Counted from the stretch's first letter, positions 43,270 to 55,000 are shown. The stretch: DNA of 64,000 bases from Gavia stellata (GCF_030936135.1 NC_082594.1:129990668-130054667), one strand, 5' to 3'. Made by a program: numbers and translations. The notes: generated by a model from the sequence alone, not told the origin.

Positions 43270-46200
43270 TTACATCTCCTTGGTGCTCATTCTCTTGGTC
43301 TTCTCGGCCGTCTCCTGGAGAAAGAGAGCATAAAGTGAAGCTCTGCACTGACACAGGAGCTGGCAGTGCCCTGAAGCCTTCGGTATGTCCACAAGCAGTG
43401 CCAAAACTGGCTTATATGTCAAAGCCCCACACCTGTATTTGTCCCCACAGGCAACAGGGATCCCCCTTTACTGTGCTCCCCCATCTACCAGAAGTCTCCA
43501 AGTGACAGAAGCAGAGGGAACCCCTCTAGCAAGGAGAGACTTAGTGCAAGGAGACCTTCCCAGCCTCACGCTAACCTGATGCTTCTGCAGCTCCTGAACG
43601 TATCTAGCCAGCTCCTCCTCAGTCAAGTCTTGGTCAGGTCGCTGTCTCTGAGCAGGCACCTTCTCATTCTTGCCTGTAAACAGAAATGGAGTTCAGCGTT
43701 ATCACAAATGGGGGATGCAAATTTCAGAGGCTGAATCATAAGAGAACAACGAGGCAGGTCAGCCAAAGCTTAGGAAAGCTTTGCCGGAGGAAGGTATGGG
43801 CCGGCTTCTTAGAGAATGGGCCTTGTGGCTGCCTCGGACTTCAAAGCCTGGGTATGCAGTTTGTCCCCGTCTCTCCCTCCCACATGATAAATAATAAAAC
43901 CACAAGGAAGAGGCTGCGTATTATTTAAAAGAAGCACCTATAATTAGTTCAAACATCTTGGCCTCTTGCAGGGAATAAACGGAAGCTCAGTGCTATCCAA
44001 GTACAATAACTGATGTTTAATGAAGAGGTAATTTTGCTCAGCGGAGGTGCAACTTGCTGATGTATCTGATCTGATTCTTTGGTTTCATTAGCCCTCTAAC
44101 AATAGCCTCTAACCCCTCTGCTGCTCTAACATGGGCAGCAAGTCAAGGAATTGTTGTCCCATTGCATGCTTCTGCCATGGATGCAGGGAACAAAGTAGGC
44201 AGCAAGACCGGGTGTTGCATAGCAACTTTGAAGGCTGTTTCTGAGAAGGCAGCAAAAAGAGTCTCTTATTCGGTTGCTTAACCTCTGAGACCTACCCACA
44301 GCTCCTCTGGCAGCTCTATTAGTCTTACAGTTATCTTTTCTGAGGTTGAGTTCCTGCTGCCACAGCCAAATCTGGGCTGAGATTATCCTGAAGCCTCTTG
44401 CTGCAGAAGGCCAGATAAACGTAAAAGAATCTCTATACTTGTTGCTGTTCCCCTCTACTCCTTCATCTGCCCAAGCTGCTGGCTATTAGATCTGAATGAA
44501 CGTACTGCTGACAGCTCCCGCACAGCACTGAAAACTAAGCTCAGGCAAAGGCTTGGTTTCTAGGAAAGAAGGCCAGAAAAATGCAGCGCAGTGCTGGGAG
44601 GGTGGACGTGGCTCCTTCAAAAGGACCCGCACGTTTCCCAAGGCAGGGGAAAGCTGGCTTGCCACTGGCCATCTCTGAGAAGCAGAATGGAGAGCTGTTG
44701 TTCAGAACCCCACCATGACTTCTCGCAATTGTAACATGGCCGTGAAAGTTTAAAAAGGGTCTTCCAGAGGAAGGACAGATAGACCAACAACCCTGCCTTA
44801 CTGTGAACACCACCTCCCTTCATCTCCATCACCATTGTTTTCTTTTACTTCTACAGTTCTTATGGCAAGAAGCTAAAGCGCTTTCTTGACATCACTAGAT
44901 GAAGTCTCCTATCTCCTCTCTGGGGCAAGACAAGACCCTAGCTCCTGCTTTACCGAGACTGTAAACACAGATACAGCAAGGATACTGACACACATACAGG
45001 AAAGCTGACTTGCTCACACCTACACGTATGGTTGCAGACAGTGACCTATTTGGTCTGTGCATGCCCCAAGCCAGCTGGATGGAGTAGCTCTGGCCTGGAA
45101 GGTTTGGTGCTCAATTTTCATGGCGCCAAATCCAAACCACAAACCCCAGCAGCATTGCCCCCAACCCAGTTACACAATTTCTGACCTCTAAAACAAAACC
45201 AGCTTGGGTTTGGCCAACATGGAGCACGGGAGGGTGATGTAGAAGCCACCCATAGAGAAGCTGAGAAAGAGTAGGGGAGAGAAGAAATCTGGATAGCTGG
45301 TGTCCTCGGAAAGATAGAAAGCAAACCCCCCTTTTGTATAAAACCAAATAGAATAATCGTCTGGAGAGCATACAGACCCTCGCATGTCATTGCAGTGCAC
45401 ACCCAGTTCCCACAGGCACAGACGCAGCGGTTGCACTCCACCTGGGTCTCTGCTCCATCCTCATAGGTTTCATCCTCCAGGGCACACTCTAGAGAGGCAC
45501 AAAACAAGGGCAGTGGTTGTGAGATAGCAAGCAGGCTAATGACAACATATTTTGGAGATGCCTTGAGAGAGAAGAGGTACACGGTTTTGGCGGAGGCTTT
45601 GCTTCCCCTAACCACCAAAAGTTTCATAATGACTAAAACATTCATGCTGAATTTGGTGTGTGTAATCAGCCAAAAAATAATTTGGAAAAGTCAAACACTT
45701 CATTTTGCTTCCTCAAAAGAACAAATTTCAATTTCTCAGTTCCAAATGAAATCTCAATATTGGATTTGTTTGAATTTCCTAATCTGTTATACATAGAAGA
45801 GAACCCCCAAAGTGAATCAGTTCCTGTTCCAGGGGGGGAGAAGTTGGGGAAATTATTTGTATATTTGCTGTTGCCCTGAGAAAGAAAGGAGAAAAAAAAG
45901 AAGTTTCTCCTTTCAGCTCACATTTCTTCTCACAGCTCTATTATATGCTTAAGTTGAGGCCCCCAAAGAACTCAGGGGCCCGTATGGTGTTAAGTGAAAA
46001 CCAGCTGATCATATTTTCTGGGGGAGGTGCAGTGTCCCTAGCTTCCCACTGAAATAGGCAACAGAGAGTTCAACTTAATATTCCCTAAGAAGCACAGCCT
46101 CTGTCTGCTCCTTGGTGCCACTGCGGTGGGATGTAAATCCGACACCTTTGGACCAGCACCCCCTGAGGAGACAATTAGATGAACAGCTAGGCACGCCTGG

Positions 46201-49200
46201 TCAGCAGAACACTAAGCTGCTTTCACGTGAACTGTAGCACTAAGCAGGATTTGGAAGGATAGTGAACTTTGAGAGGTTCATCAGGGAGGCTGTCTGTGTG
46301 AAAGGCAGAGCATAGCAGGACTTTGGTCTGGTCTGACTTTCCTAAGTTATCCAGACGTGAACTCCTCACGTGATTTATCTCTGCACTGTTAAATACATGC
46401 CTTGACCTTCCAAGCATACCGTATCCATTCGATCCAAGCTCTTGGTTCTAAAATCCAAACCTTTTTTGTCACAAGAGCTGTGGGAGCTTTGGGCCAGAAA
46501 AAGCAGTACTTTTGACAATGCAGGGACAAGGCGTGCTGTCGAATGGGAGGTAGGTGTATTATCAACATTATCTCTGGGAGAGGAGTTACAGCATCCGATG
46601 TCCGGCCCAAAGCTGGTCTCTTTTCTTTCCTCCCTTCCCAGGATGCCTCTGGTTCCCCAATATAAGTAAGGAGTTCCTACTTTTCTCTGGCGGGTTGAAG
46701 GATGGGCTGAGGCACTTGAGAAATTCATTGAAGCTGAGCTTCCAGTCAGCATTTTCATCTGACAGCTCGATGAGGGCATCTACGCAGAGTCCCCTGAAAG
46801 GAAACACAGAGGCACGTTCTGCACAGGGCTGTACCAGGCAGGTCCCTGCTCTACTGGCTTCAAAGAACAGATGAGTAAAACCATTAATAACTAGGAAGGC
46901 TCTGAGATGCCTGGCAGAAGTGGCTTCCATAAGGAAACCTCACTGCATACAGATGAAAGAAAAACAGACACAAAACACTCCCTTGGCTGGCGAAGGGCTG
47001 GGAAGTCAGGAGGTAGGCAGACCAGCAGGAATAGGACCCTGCTGACATCTACATGCTGTCACACAAGTACAGATGCAAGCACAGCCTAGCCACAAGCAGC
47101 CTGTTCTCCTCATCGTGGCACACACAGTGGCACACACACAGAAAAATGGAAACCTCTCAAACTACATTTTCATGCAATGCTTGCACCAGCTCTAACTGCA
47201 GGCTGCCCACGAGCTGTGTTTTCCCACCATCTTCCTTGCACTGGATCTAGGTACCAGGCAAAAGGTGAGCGAAGCCCACTGAAAGCTAATTTATTAGGAA
47301 ATAAAACAGGCAACAAATTTTCTGTCACCTAACTCACCTTCTGGCTGCACACCTACTAGATTTAAGGCAAAAGGGGGTTGAAATACCTGCCTAATGTAAA
47401 AGGTAGGGGTGGGACTGCTCCTTTTGGTGGTATTCACACCTAATTAAGTGAGAAGCCACTTCATACACAGTTATCTTTGTTAGTCAAGCCCTAAATGATA
47501 TTTTCCATGAGTGGATTTTCATGGCCCCTTCTGCCACGTCTGGCTCCCTGGCCCTCCTGCTGGCATCCTGTCCCCTGCCCACCTGAGCAGCTTGTTGGTC
47601 TCCTGGTCCATGTAGGTGGTGATGTTGACAGCAGTCTCATTCTGTTCCACAAACTTCAGGAATTCAGTGGAGTCCAAGCGAGAATCGCCATCATCAAAGC
47701 TCTGTAGGGAAAGATGGGAAGATGGGAGAGGGTCTGATTTATCAGTTCAGGGTACCCCCTCCTTCTCCCTCTTCCATATGTACTTAGCATTTTTGAAGCT
47801 TCAGTGGAACAGGTTGCATCATCCCTGTTTGGCACAAAGAACAGAGGCTCAGAGAAAAGCAGCAACATATCCATACTAGCACCAGAACTGGGAGACATGA
47901 TCCTAGCCTTGTTCTCGCCAATAAGCTACACTGCCTCTCATTCACCTCCTGCTGCTTGATTTATGGCTCTAACCCCATTTCTTCTCTTTGTTCCAGCCAG
48001 CTCTTAGCCTTCTTATATACCGCCTGCCTTAAAGCAGACCCGTTGCATTCAAGGAGGTGTCAGCTTTCCAATACGTGTAAATCCAAAGCCGTGCCTGGAC
48101 TGTGACAGTGACAAAAGGGAAAATCACAGGAAGCAATTTTCTGCTGATTCCAAAGAAGGAACAATTTAATGCAACAGCACAACACCTCGCCACCAACTTC
48201 TTACGGCCCTGACAGGACTCCTGGCACTGAAGAGCAGGGCTTTCAGCCCAAAATCCTGGCTGTACTCCTAAAGAAGTAATTGCATTTTGCCTTCCTGTTC
48301 GGAGATGTCATACCACAGTGCTGGGCACTCAGCCGGAACTGCTGGGCCCCCTCAGAGACAGCTGTATTGCAGGGAGGGGAACATGAATTCTGCACACAGA
48401 CCGCTGCCGGCTAGTTTTTGCTGTGTGACTTGGGGCAGGTCACTGTGTCTCCTCGTGCAGCACTTCCAGGAATGCTGGAAGAGACACTGCCTGTGGTTAC
48501 CTCTTTGTGGTTCAGGAGAAACCTGCAGGGCTAGGAGAATTACTCTGCATGCTGTAGCCTGTGTATAACTGCTCCAACTAACACGTTTCAACTTCTATTA
48601 GACTTTGAAGCCTCTCGTCCCGCTATTGTGAAAGTGGCTGCAGTTCCCTTATTGACCGACACTCAGTTAAGCTAGTTTTCTTGCCTGTCAAAGCTATGAT
48701 ATGCATTTACGCGTTCCCCCAGAGACCATCCAAAACAGAACAGCTTCCCACTACTGGCCTCACTCCTCTTGAAGTAACGTCCTTCAACGTCAAGGCCTGC
48801 CTGATGTACAGCCCACATCCCCGTGATCCACACAAATCAGGCTTCCAGGAGGGAAACAGCTTAATGCCACGTCTACAAACCTCCTCATCAAGGAGAAAAG
48901 GGAAAAGCTTCATGTCATCTTTGTCTCCAGTGTTTATTACCCGCAGGGCAGGAATCAGGCCATTCGCAGGGTGGCGTGCAGAGCCCCAGGCTGGGCATGG
49001 CAGAATTCCTTCAGCGACTTCAGAGCCTCATTGGTGAAACGAATTTGTGTGTGTTTGAACCCGTTTAGTTTGTTTGTATTTGTCCCAAAGTTGCTCCAAA
49101 CTCTGAATTCTGCTTTAAAAGTATTTCAAAGCTTTAAGGGTTGTTGATACGGTGTACCGAGAAGGGAATTCCTCCTTTGGTCCAAGAAAAGGTATGGCTT

Positions 49201-52200
49201 TGTCATGGAAACTTTCACCCACTTGTGCCTGGGATCAGTGCTCCAGAAAAAGGGGCACGATAAAAAGAACACGAGGCTGTCTGCCTCTGAGCTGTGGCCA
49301 TGGGATTTCACCAGCGCCCTAACAGGCATGGGGCTGGCGGGGTTGACTGGGCTGTGTGGCGGCAGTGGGGCAAGCCTGGGGCTGGCTTATGCATTTCAGC
49401 AAAGCCCATGGCCTGGGGAGACTCTCTGCGAAGGCGGGCAGGGACGGCATGTTTGCAGGGGGAAGGACTGCGCAGGTCCCCTCCGCAGGATGCCACAGCT
49501 TTCGGGTGCTGGCAGGCGCCGGCGGGGGTGCCCGAGGCGGTGGGCCACAAGTGGGTTTCCACAGCCAGAACAACATTAACAGCGACAAAGGTGAAGATGC
49601 TCTCTGGAGCGCAGGGACCAGCTCCTCTATCTCACCAGAGGGTGCCACTGCCATGGCAGATTTGCTTGCAGCACTAACTCCTGTCAGGCACCATTAATCT
49701 CTCGCTGTCAACAGCTTATGATTTAAACACTCTCCCCCTTTCCCCACCTGCTCCTCCAGCTCCATCCCGGATGCTTTGAAGTCTTTATCAGGAGCTGGGC
49801 GTGAGGGGGAGGGAAGCAGCAGTGCATGTGGCAGGAGCATGGGAGAAGCGTGTGATCTGCTGGTTACAAAAGGGGGTGGGGATGGGCTGAGGAACAGACT
49901 GACAGGGAGGAGGGAAGAGGAATGGGATTATTGCAGGTCCCAAGGCTCACAGCCGGTTCCTCTCTCTCTGCAGAGCACTAGGGAACTGCCAGCTCTCACC
50001 CACAACTGGGCCATACTGCTTGCAAGCAAATAACCACCTTGAAGCCCCCAAGTGTCCCCTGTCCCCATCTCAACATGGCCTTGGGACTGTCTGGAACAAA
50101 GGATCAGCAGCCCCTGCCCCGGCTTCCTGCTCCTTCTACCTGCATTTCCAGCACTTTCACCCACCTTTTCTCCTCTGGCTATCTTTTGTCCCCTGAGATC
50201 AGTTCTCTCCCCTGCCACCGGCACACTTGGCCTGCCCTCCTCCATTTCCCCAGGGCAGGTCAGATCCCCAGGGATGCTCCTGGTCTGGGCTGTCATGTAG
50301 CCCTGTCAGTGGCTCTGTCAGCAGCTGCTGCAGGCAGCCCGTAACGCGTCGCGCTGTAGGACATATCAGCCCTCTCTGGCCCCCAGCTTGACAGGCCCAT
50401 CACACACGGGAGCCTCTTGGGTGGGGGCATGGCAGCTGCTTTGCAGTGACAGGGCAGGAAATGTTCTCTGGCCTCTGAGGCAGGCGTTGCTCTACTTGCC
50501 TTGAAATACTTGTCCAGGACTTCACTGTAGTTGCTGCCCTTGGAAAACCAGCCGTCTGGGATAATCTCAGCTTCCAACCACTGGATGACGCGGCGACGAA
50601 GCTCGTCCCTGTCCGACTGGTAGCAGACAACTGTAACGGGAGAAGGTGTAGCAGAAGAAAAAGCAAGGATGAGAGAAATGAAGTTGGGAGGGAGACCACA
50701 GAGAGACGACTGGAAATAAAAGCCAGCCAGCCAGCTCTGATGGCAGTTTGCAGGCCCCTCCGTCCTTGGAGATGCGCCACTGCCAGATCAAAGCGGAGGT
50801 GCCATGTGCTGAACGGCGGACGGGCTGTGGGTGACACCATGTGGCAAGGCCAGAAAACGACACTCCGGCCAAAGCTTTTCTGCCTTCCCGTCCTTGAAGC
50901 TTGTGGAAGAACAACCCGGAGTTGACTCATCTTGGTGTGAAGAGTCCCCAGACTGTGGGAGGAAGGTGACTGACAATGTCCCCAAGCTTCCCGATGCTGT
51001 GCAAAACAGGCATTTGGCCGTCAACCCTCAAGTACCAAAACCTCTATCCTCTGCAAGGGTGAAGACTAGACTGAGCAAGCCATGCTGTCCCCAAGACTTG
51101 AATTTTAGGGTCTACTATCTCAGAAGATTTCGTTCAAAGCCCTGACTTGTCCACTCTGATTGGAAATGAGAGGCGGTCAGGCTGGTCTTGTTCACAGTGC
51201 TCTCCACAATCACGGCTTTCTCTAGGTGGATATCACTTCGTGTGCTAGTACCAAACCATGCATTTAAAACCAAAACTGAAAGCCTAGATCTTCTGGCTTC
51301 TGTCAGTTGTCACACCTGCCCAGAGGTCAATGGAGCCAGAAGGGGAATCAGTGTGCATTCATGTCACTTACACACACTAAGGATCTCCTTCTGAATCCAG
51401 TGACTACAATCACAACCAGACAGACAGATGGAAAAAAAATAACCATCGTAAGGATTCTGCATGTTTAATTTTGAACTTCCTTAAAACTGCTTTAAGGTGG
51501 TGGTCATGTCCTGACACGGTCCCTCCCCTTAAGCTTGTACGAGGTTTTGCTCTCATCTGTCCTAGGAAGCTGAAGTTGATGATTATACAGCTCCAGCAGT
51601 TAAGAGACCATGGATGGGAAAGGGGTCCCTTGATGAAGTAGAGGCCATGGCTCCCAAATCCATAGTCTAAGTACACAAGGCGATGCATAAGGGGAAAAAC
51701 CAGGCACGGGGAATCAGAGGGACTTGCTGGCTGATGGGAGAGGTGGTTCCTCCTGACTCCATTGACAATGCCCCATTCATTACACAGTGCTGACTCTCTG
51801 CCCCTGTGCCCATCGGTTAATCACTCCTGATGCAAAGTCTCCTTTCAAAAGAGTGCTCTTAGAGTTGGGGACATAGCTCCAGAGTTCTTGTGTCTTAGAT
51901 CCCCAATGAACTATGCAAAAGAGCGTCTCTTCCCTCAGTCTGGGTGACAAAAACAGCTTGTGTCCCTAGGGGCAAACTGGGCTTCGCTGCACCTTGTGCA
52001 TGCTCAGAGTTCCTGAGACATCCCAGCACAGTGAAGAGCCCAGGAGATGTATGAGCTCTGAAAGGTTACCCAGGAGTAAAGAGCTGGGCAATCGTATTTC
52101 AGCTGATTTATCAACTCAGACTCTGCTACAGCCGGTGCAGAGGTATGACTTTTACACAGGGCTGTGCAACTCCCCCAGCAGACCCTCCTCCCCATCTCTC

Positions 52201-55000
52201 TTCCCAAATTCATACAGAAGCCCCAGCCAGAAAGAACATGGCTTCTTACCTGGACTTGCAGCTGGATTCTCAGACTTCTTCTCTGTTAATGGGAAGACAG
52301 AAGAGGACATTTCTGATGCAACATGAAGCAATATGAACCTCTTCCCACCCTGGGTGCCGCTTGGGCAAGAGCAGAGGAACCGGGGAGTCTTTGGAAACAT
52401 GAGGGCCACATGTATGATTAAGGGACTGGAACATCTGTCACCCTGAGGGGAGACTGAGGACTGTTTAGCCTGAAGAAGAAAAGCCTCAGGGGCAATCTCA
52501 TTAATGTTTATAAATCTGATGGGAGGGAATGAAGAAGACTGAGCCAGACTCTTCTCCTTAGTGTCCAGTGACTGGGCAAGAGGCAGCGGGCACATATTTA
52601 AACACGTGAAATTCTGTCTGAATATAAGGAAACACTTTCTTACTGTGCGGCTGGTGTGGGGGTGAGTTAAACAGCCCCACCGTTGAGGCAAAATCCTTGC
52701 TCCTAACATTCTTGAGGGACCTCATGAATGTGGATGGTAGTATCGGCTTCGGGGGTTTATCCTGAGAGTCTGACTTTTCCCCAGCAGGTAGAGTGAGAGA
52801 CCTGCCTGGCTGAATCCACGAGCTCAGAGAAGGGCAGGCAGGAGCAAGTTGCCCTGCTCTCCTGAGTGCCCCCCTCCCAGCAACCCAGGGAGACAATAGC
52901 TCCAAGATCCCACCACAGCCAAGGTGTCAGGGTCCTGAGTGCACTAATGAGGGCCTTAATGGCCCTGCCAACCTCACCTGGGGCCTCCATTCACACTCTC
53001 TACCCATGAGCCCAGGAGCTCCATTTCAGCTGATGTCTTGGTCCCTAGTCCTTGCCTGGGATTATGTTGTAGGTATGCCTGTCTCCAGCAACCATTCCTG
53101 TACCTGCCATAGACCCTGTTGATCTAGGCCCTGACCTGGTGACTGTATTCCCACCTTGATCCCACACCTGCTACAGACTGCGTCACCAAGGACTTGTCTG
53201 GCAGTTACTGGCCTGTGCCTCTTCCTGGTTACCATCACCAGAACTGATCCTGACCTGATTTCATGGCTTGACTTCAGACCTACTTCATCACCACAAACTT
53301 GCCCGGTGATCTGGACTCTTGGTTGAACCTGGCTATCGTTCCCAGGCTTGCCCTGTTTACCCTGCTCTACAGCTGTAGTACATACAGGGTCCTGGACGGC
53401 GAGACCTCTGCTCTGCCTTGTTATCACGCTTGGCTCCCGGCTCTTCTTCCCTTAGAGAGCAGCTGGCCCTCATCGCTCCCTGACACAGGGTTACCTTTAC
53501 AGTGGCCATCGTAATCCACCTGGATCTTGGAGCCAGTGAGGCAGGCATCACGGTGCAGCTCACAGTGGTTCAGGTACGTCTTGCCATTGCTACCGCACAC
53601 GGGCCTCTTGTGAGGTTTGCATTGCTGTGAGAGAGCCAGAGAAAAGAGCATTTTACCTGCCTCTTCGGGACAGCGAGAGGGAGGCAGGTGAGTCCCAGCA
53701 TCAGCCCAACGCAACAGAAGCCCTTGGCACAGCCCCCTTCGCCCAAAAGGTGTTTGGAGCAGGCTGAACGCTCCCACTGCCACCCCAAAAAAATCCACAC
53801 AGAGAAGCCTGTGGGTGTGGGTTCAAAGGCTTCACTTTATCCCAGCCTCTGTCACCACCACCACCACAAGAGCCTTCCCGAAAGCAGAGCCCAGCAGAGA
53901 AATCAGTGCCTAGCATAAATACTGAGCGTAATCCTGCACGTGCTGCTCTGTGTGCCATGGATGTGCCTGCCCAGAGGTGTTTTTGTGAATCTGTTCTGTG
54001 CACCTCTGCTTGCTCAGCTCTGTTGCATCTCTTTGTAGACTCTGCATCTCTTTGTAGACTCTGCTCCACCTTTCTGCAACCGAATGTAGACTAAGCCATC
54101 AGCCATGAGCAAACAGCACAGCCCACAGCAGAGGGAGAGTTCACCAGTGCCACTGTTCAGGCTGTGGGCTTCTTTCTCATGTCCCTTTCAGTCTGGCCAA
54201 GCCTACCCAGAGTGACAGACCGTCTTCTTGCTAACAGGGCATTTTACTCTCCAGTGCCCAAGCTGGCCACATTGGAGCTGCAGGCTCTGGGGGAAGTGGG
54301 AACAAAGAACCTCACACCCATTCCCAGGAGCCAGGCAGGAATGGTTTGAAAGCACAGGGCAGAGCGGAGTAGGGAGACACTGTGTCTCTACAGCTGGGAA
54401 AGGCTCTTCTAATCATCTCCGGCTCCCTGCTGAATGGAGCTATTCATTCTCACAGCACTCTACCACAATTATTTCCATTTTACAAAAGCTGATTTTTAGT
54501 AGGGTGCTTGTAACCTCCTCAAACAAGATGCCAGTGAGGGCAGGCTGTCTTGGAGCTCGCAGACCACTCCCTATAGTGCCCTCCAAAGCCAGCTGCGTAT
54601 CAATACCCTAGTGGGCTTTCCCAACAAAAGACCTCCAGCCAAGTCTCTGGTGCATGTCAAGACCCTAGGCAGTTATGTGAGCAGCACAGTTCCAAGCCCC
54701 AAACAATATCTACCCTACAGGGCTCTTACCCACACCACACTGGGAAAGGCCCCGCCGTTTGAAGAGCCACTGTGAATTTGCTGCTGCTCCAAAACAGCCA
54801 TAGCCTCATCCCATCATGAGATCCTTCCAGTGACTGAAACCCAGACTGGGGGTGGTGGTGACACCCTTCCCAGACGCAGCACCGCCGTCCTACCTCAATG
54901 CAGAGGCAGGTTGGCTCTCCCTTCTCTGTCACTGCACACTCCCGCCCAGCTCCACAGAAAACATTGGCACAGATCTTGGATTTGCTCTTTGGTTCTTCCT
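40040..55000 (-). CDS. FSTL1: FSTL1, follistatin-like protein 1 (9 coding exons seen; signal-peptide exon missing)
   Basis: FSTL1 is a secreted, SPARC-family glycoprotein that modulates BMP/TGF-beta and TLR4 signalling. Exons on the minus strand are 54998-54894, 53624-53495, 52282-52250, 50630-50500, 47701-47583, 46793-46681, 45488-45378, 43673-43576 and 43314-43270. They total 885 nt, or 294 residues plus TAA, in one continuous frame. In order they give a follistatin/Kazal module (residues 1-79), a variable linker (80-89), an EF-hand-type extracellular domain (90-211), a VWC-like Cys cluster (212-248) and a coiled tail ending in STKEM. N-glycosylation sequons are NYS, NET and NIT. The human protein is 308 aa including a signal peptide of about 20. 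The span given includes the 3' UTR. No exon coding a signal peptide was found to the right, so the gene is 5' incomplete here. Confidence 0.97.
43270..43314 (-). CDS. FSTL1: FSTL1 last coding exon (stop codon)
   Basis: The acceptor is TTTCTCCAG. The exon reads [14 protein letters not shown] followed by TAA at 43272-43270. The last residue is Met where human has Ile, otherwise the end is almost unchanged. Confidence 0.96.
   Translation of the reverse strand, partial: ETAEKTKRMSTKEM
43576..43673 (-). CDS. FSTL1: FSTL1 coding exon, helical C-terminal tail
   Basis: This 98-nt exon has a GTTTACAG acceptor and an ATCAG|GTTAGC donor. It completes Gly 248, then encodes [16 protein letters not shown] and [16 protein letters not shown]. 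The second part matches the conserved human tail. The first part is seven residues longer than in human (from memory). Confidence 0.95.
45378..45488 (-). CDS. FSTL1: FSTL1 coding exon, VWC-like cysteine cluster
   Basis: This 111-nt exon has a CTCTCTAG acceptor. It encodes (K)[17 protein letters not shown], then [13 protein letters not shown] and TAMTCE, a von Willebrand type C-like cluster with eight cysteines. The donor is GCGAGG|GTCTGT, which is weak from +3 on; the next exon's phase confirms this junction. Confidence 0.95.
46681..46793 (-). CDS. FSTL1: FSTL1 coding exon, second EF-hand-like segment
   Basis: This 113-nt exon lies between CCTTTCAG and GAGAAAA|GTAGGA. It encodes (R)[17 protein letters not shown], then [11 protein letters not shown] and [20 protein letters not shown] has the spacing of a 12-residue EF-hand loop with acidic or polar residues at 1, 3, 5, 9 and 12. 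Confidence 0.96.
47583..47701 (-). CDS. FSTL1: FSTL1 coding exon, first EF-hand-like segment
   Basis: This 119-nt exon has a CCCTACAG acceptor and a CTCAG|GTGGGC donor. It encodes [20 protein letters not shown] and then sequons NET and NIT, ending NKLL plus AG. The loop is a degenerate EF-hand; FSTL1 EF-hands are reported to bind calcium poorly or not at all. Confidence 0.96.
47795..47945 (-). mobile_element. MIR-like SINE
   Basis: The plus strand shows the reverse complement of MIR: CATCATCCCTGTTTGGCACA, then GAGGCTCAGAGA, and finally AATAAGCTACACTGCCTC, which is the tRNA-like head in reverse. It is in the FSTL1 intron right after the 47.6-kb exon, 5' side. Confidence 0.65.
48395..48490 (+). 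mobile_element. MIR-core fragment
   Basis: TTTGCTGTGTGACTTGGGGC followed by AGGTCACTGTGTCTCC is close to the MIR core (TAGCTGTGTGACCTTGGGCA). Only the core is evident. Confidence 0.65.
50500..50630 (-). CDS. FSTL1: FSTL1 coding exon with GC donor
   Basis: This 131-nt exon encodes [14 protein letters not shown] through [12 protein letters not shown], the first part of the extracellular EF-hand domain with one N-glycosylation sequon (NYS). The acceptor is CCGTTACAG. The donor is TTCAAG|GCAAGT, so the intron starts with GC instead of GT. The next possible GT, four bases on, would break the frame. Confidence 0.95.
52250..52282 (-). CDS. FSTL1: FSTL1 33-bp micro-exon (linker)
   Basis: This exon is not visible as an ORF because it is only 33 nt. 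It lies between ATTAACAG and CCAG|GTAAGA. With the G carried from the previous exon it reads [11 protein letters not shown] and passes a G on to the next codon. It is the spacer between the follistatin and EF-hand domains, and human has a similar Ser/Pro-rich linker at this place. The frame only closes if this exon is included. Confidence 0.93.
52411..52665 (+). mobile_element. CR1 LINE internal 3' fragment
   Basis: The CR1 blocks occur in order. There is GATTAAGGGACTGGAACATC, then GACTGTTTAGCCTGAAGAAG. CTGATGGGAGGGAATGAAGA follows, and finally GAAATTCTGTCTGAATATAA. It is diverged from the young copies and lacks the terminal ATTCTGTGA. It begins about 130 bases 5' of the FSTL1 micro-exon (gene sense) and is antisense to the gene. 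Confidence 0.88.
53495..53624 (-). CDS. FSTL1: FSTL1 coding exon, Kazal-like subdomain
   Basis: This 130-nt exon has a CTCACAG acceptor and a GTAAAG|GTAACC donor, phases 0 and 1. It begins [20 protein letters not shown] and ends VDYDGHCK. The spacing C-x7-C-x-S-N-G-K-T-Y-x2-H-C is the Kazal signature. Confidence 0.97.
54025..54062 (+). repeat. 19-bp perfect tandem duplication
   Basis: GCATCTCTTTGTAGACTCT occurs twice in tandem within an FSTL1 intron. No function is suggested. Confidence 0.9.
54894..54998 (-). CDS. FSTL1: FSTL1 coding exon, start of mature protein and follistatin module
   Basis: This 105-nt exon is phase 0 on both sides, with a TCTTGCAG acceptor and a TTGAG|GTAGGA donor. It encodes 35 residues, starting [16 protein letters not shown] and ending PTCLCIE, which is the N-terminal half of the follistatin domain with its EGF-like cysteines. 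It is probably exon 3 by human numbering, because the signal peptide is on the preceding exon. Confidence 0.97.

Larger units (their letters stand above)
43674..54893 (-). other. FSTL1 intron content
   Basis: The introns between the listed exons hold two MIR-like fossils (47795-47945 and 48395-48490) and a CR1 fragment (52411-52665) next to the micro-exon. There is also a 19-bp perfect tandem duplication (54025-54062). Nothing else was recognised. Confidence 0.7.

Noticed and set aside
53424-53494. Extension of the FSTL1 Kazal exon beyond GHCK
   Set aside because: This is intron read-through after the GTAACC donor; the micro-exon restores the known linker and frame.
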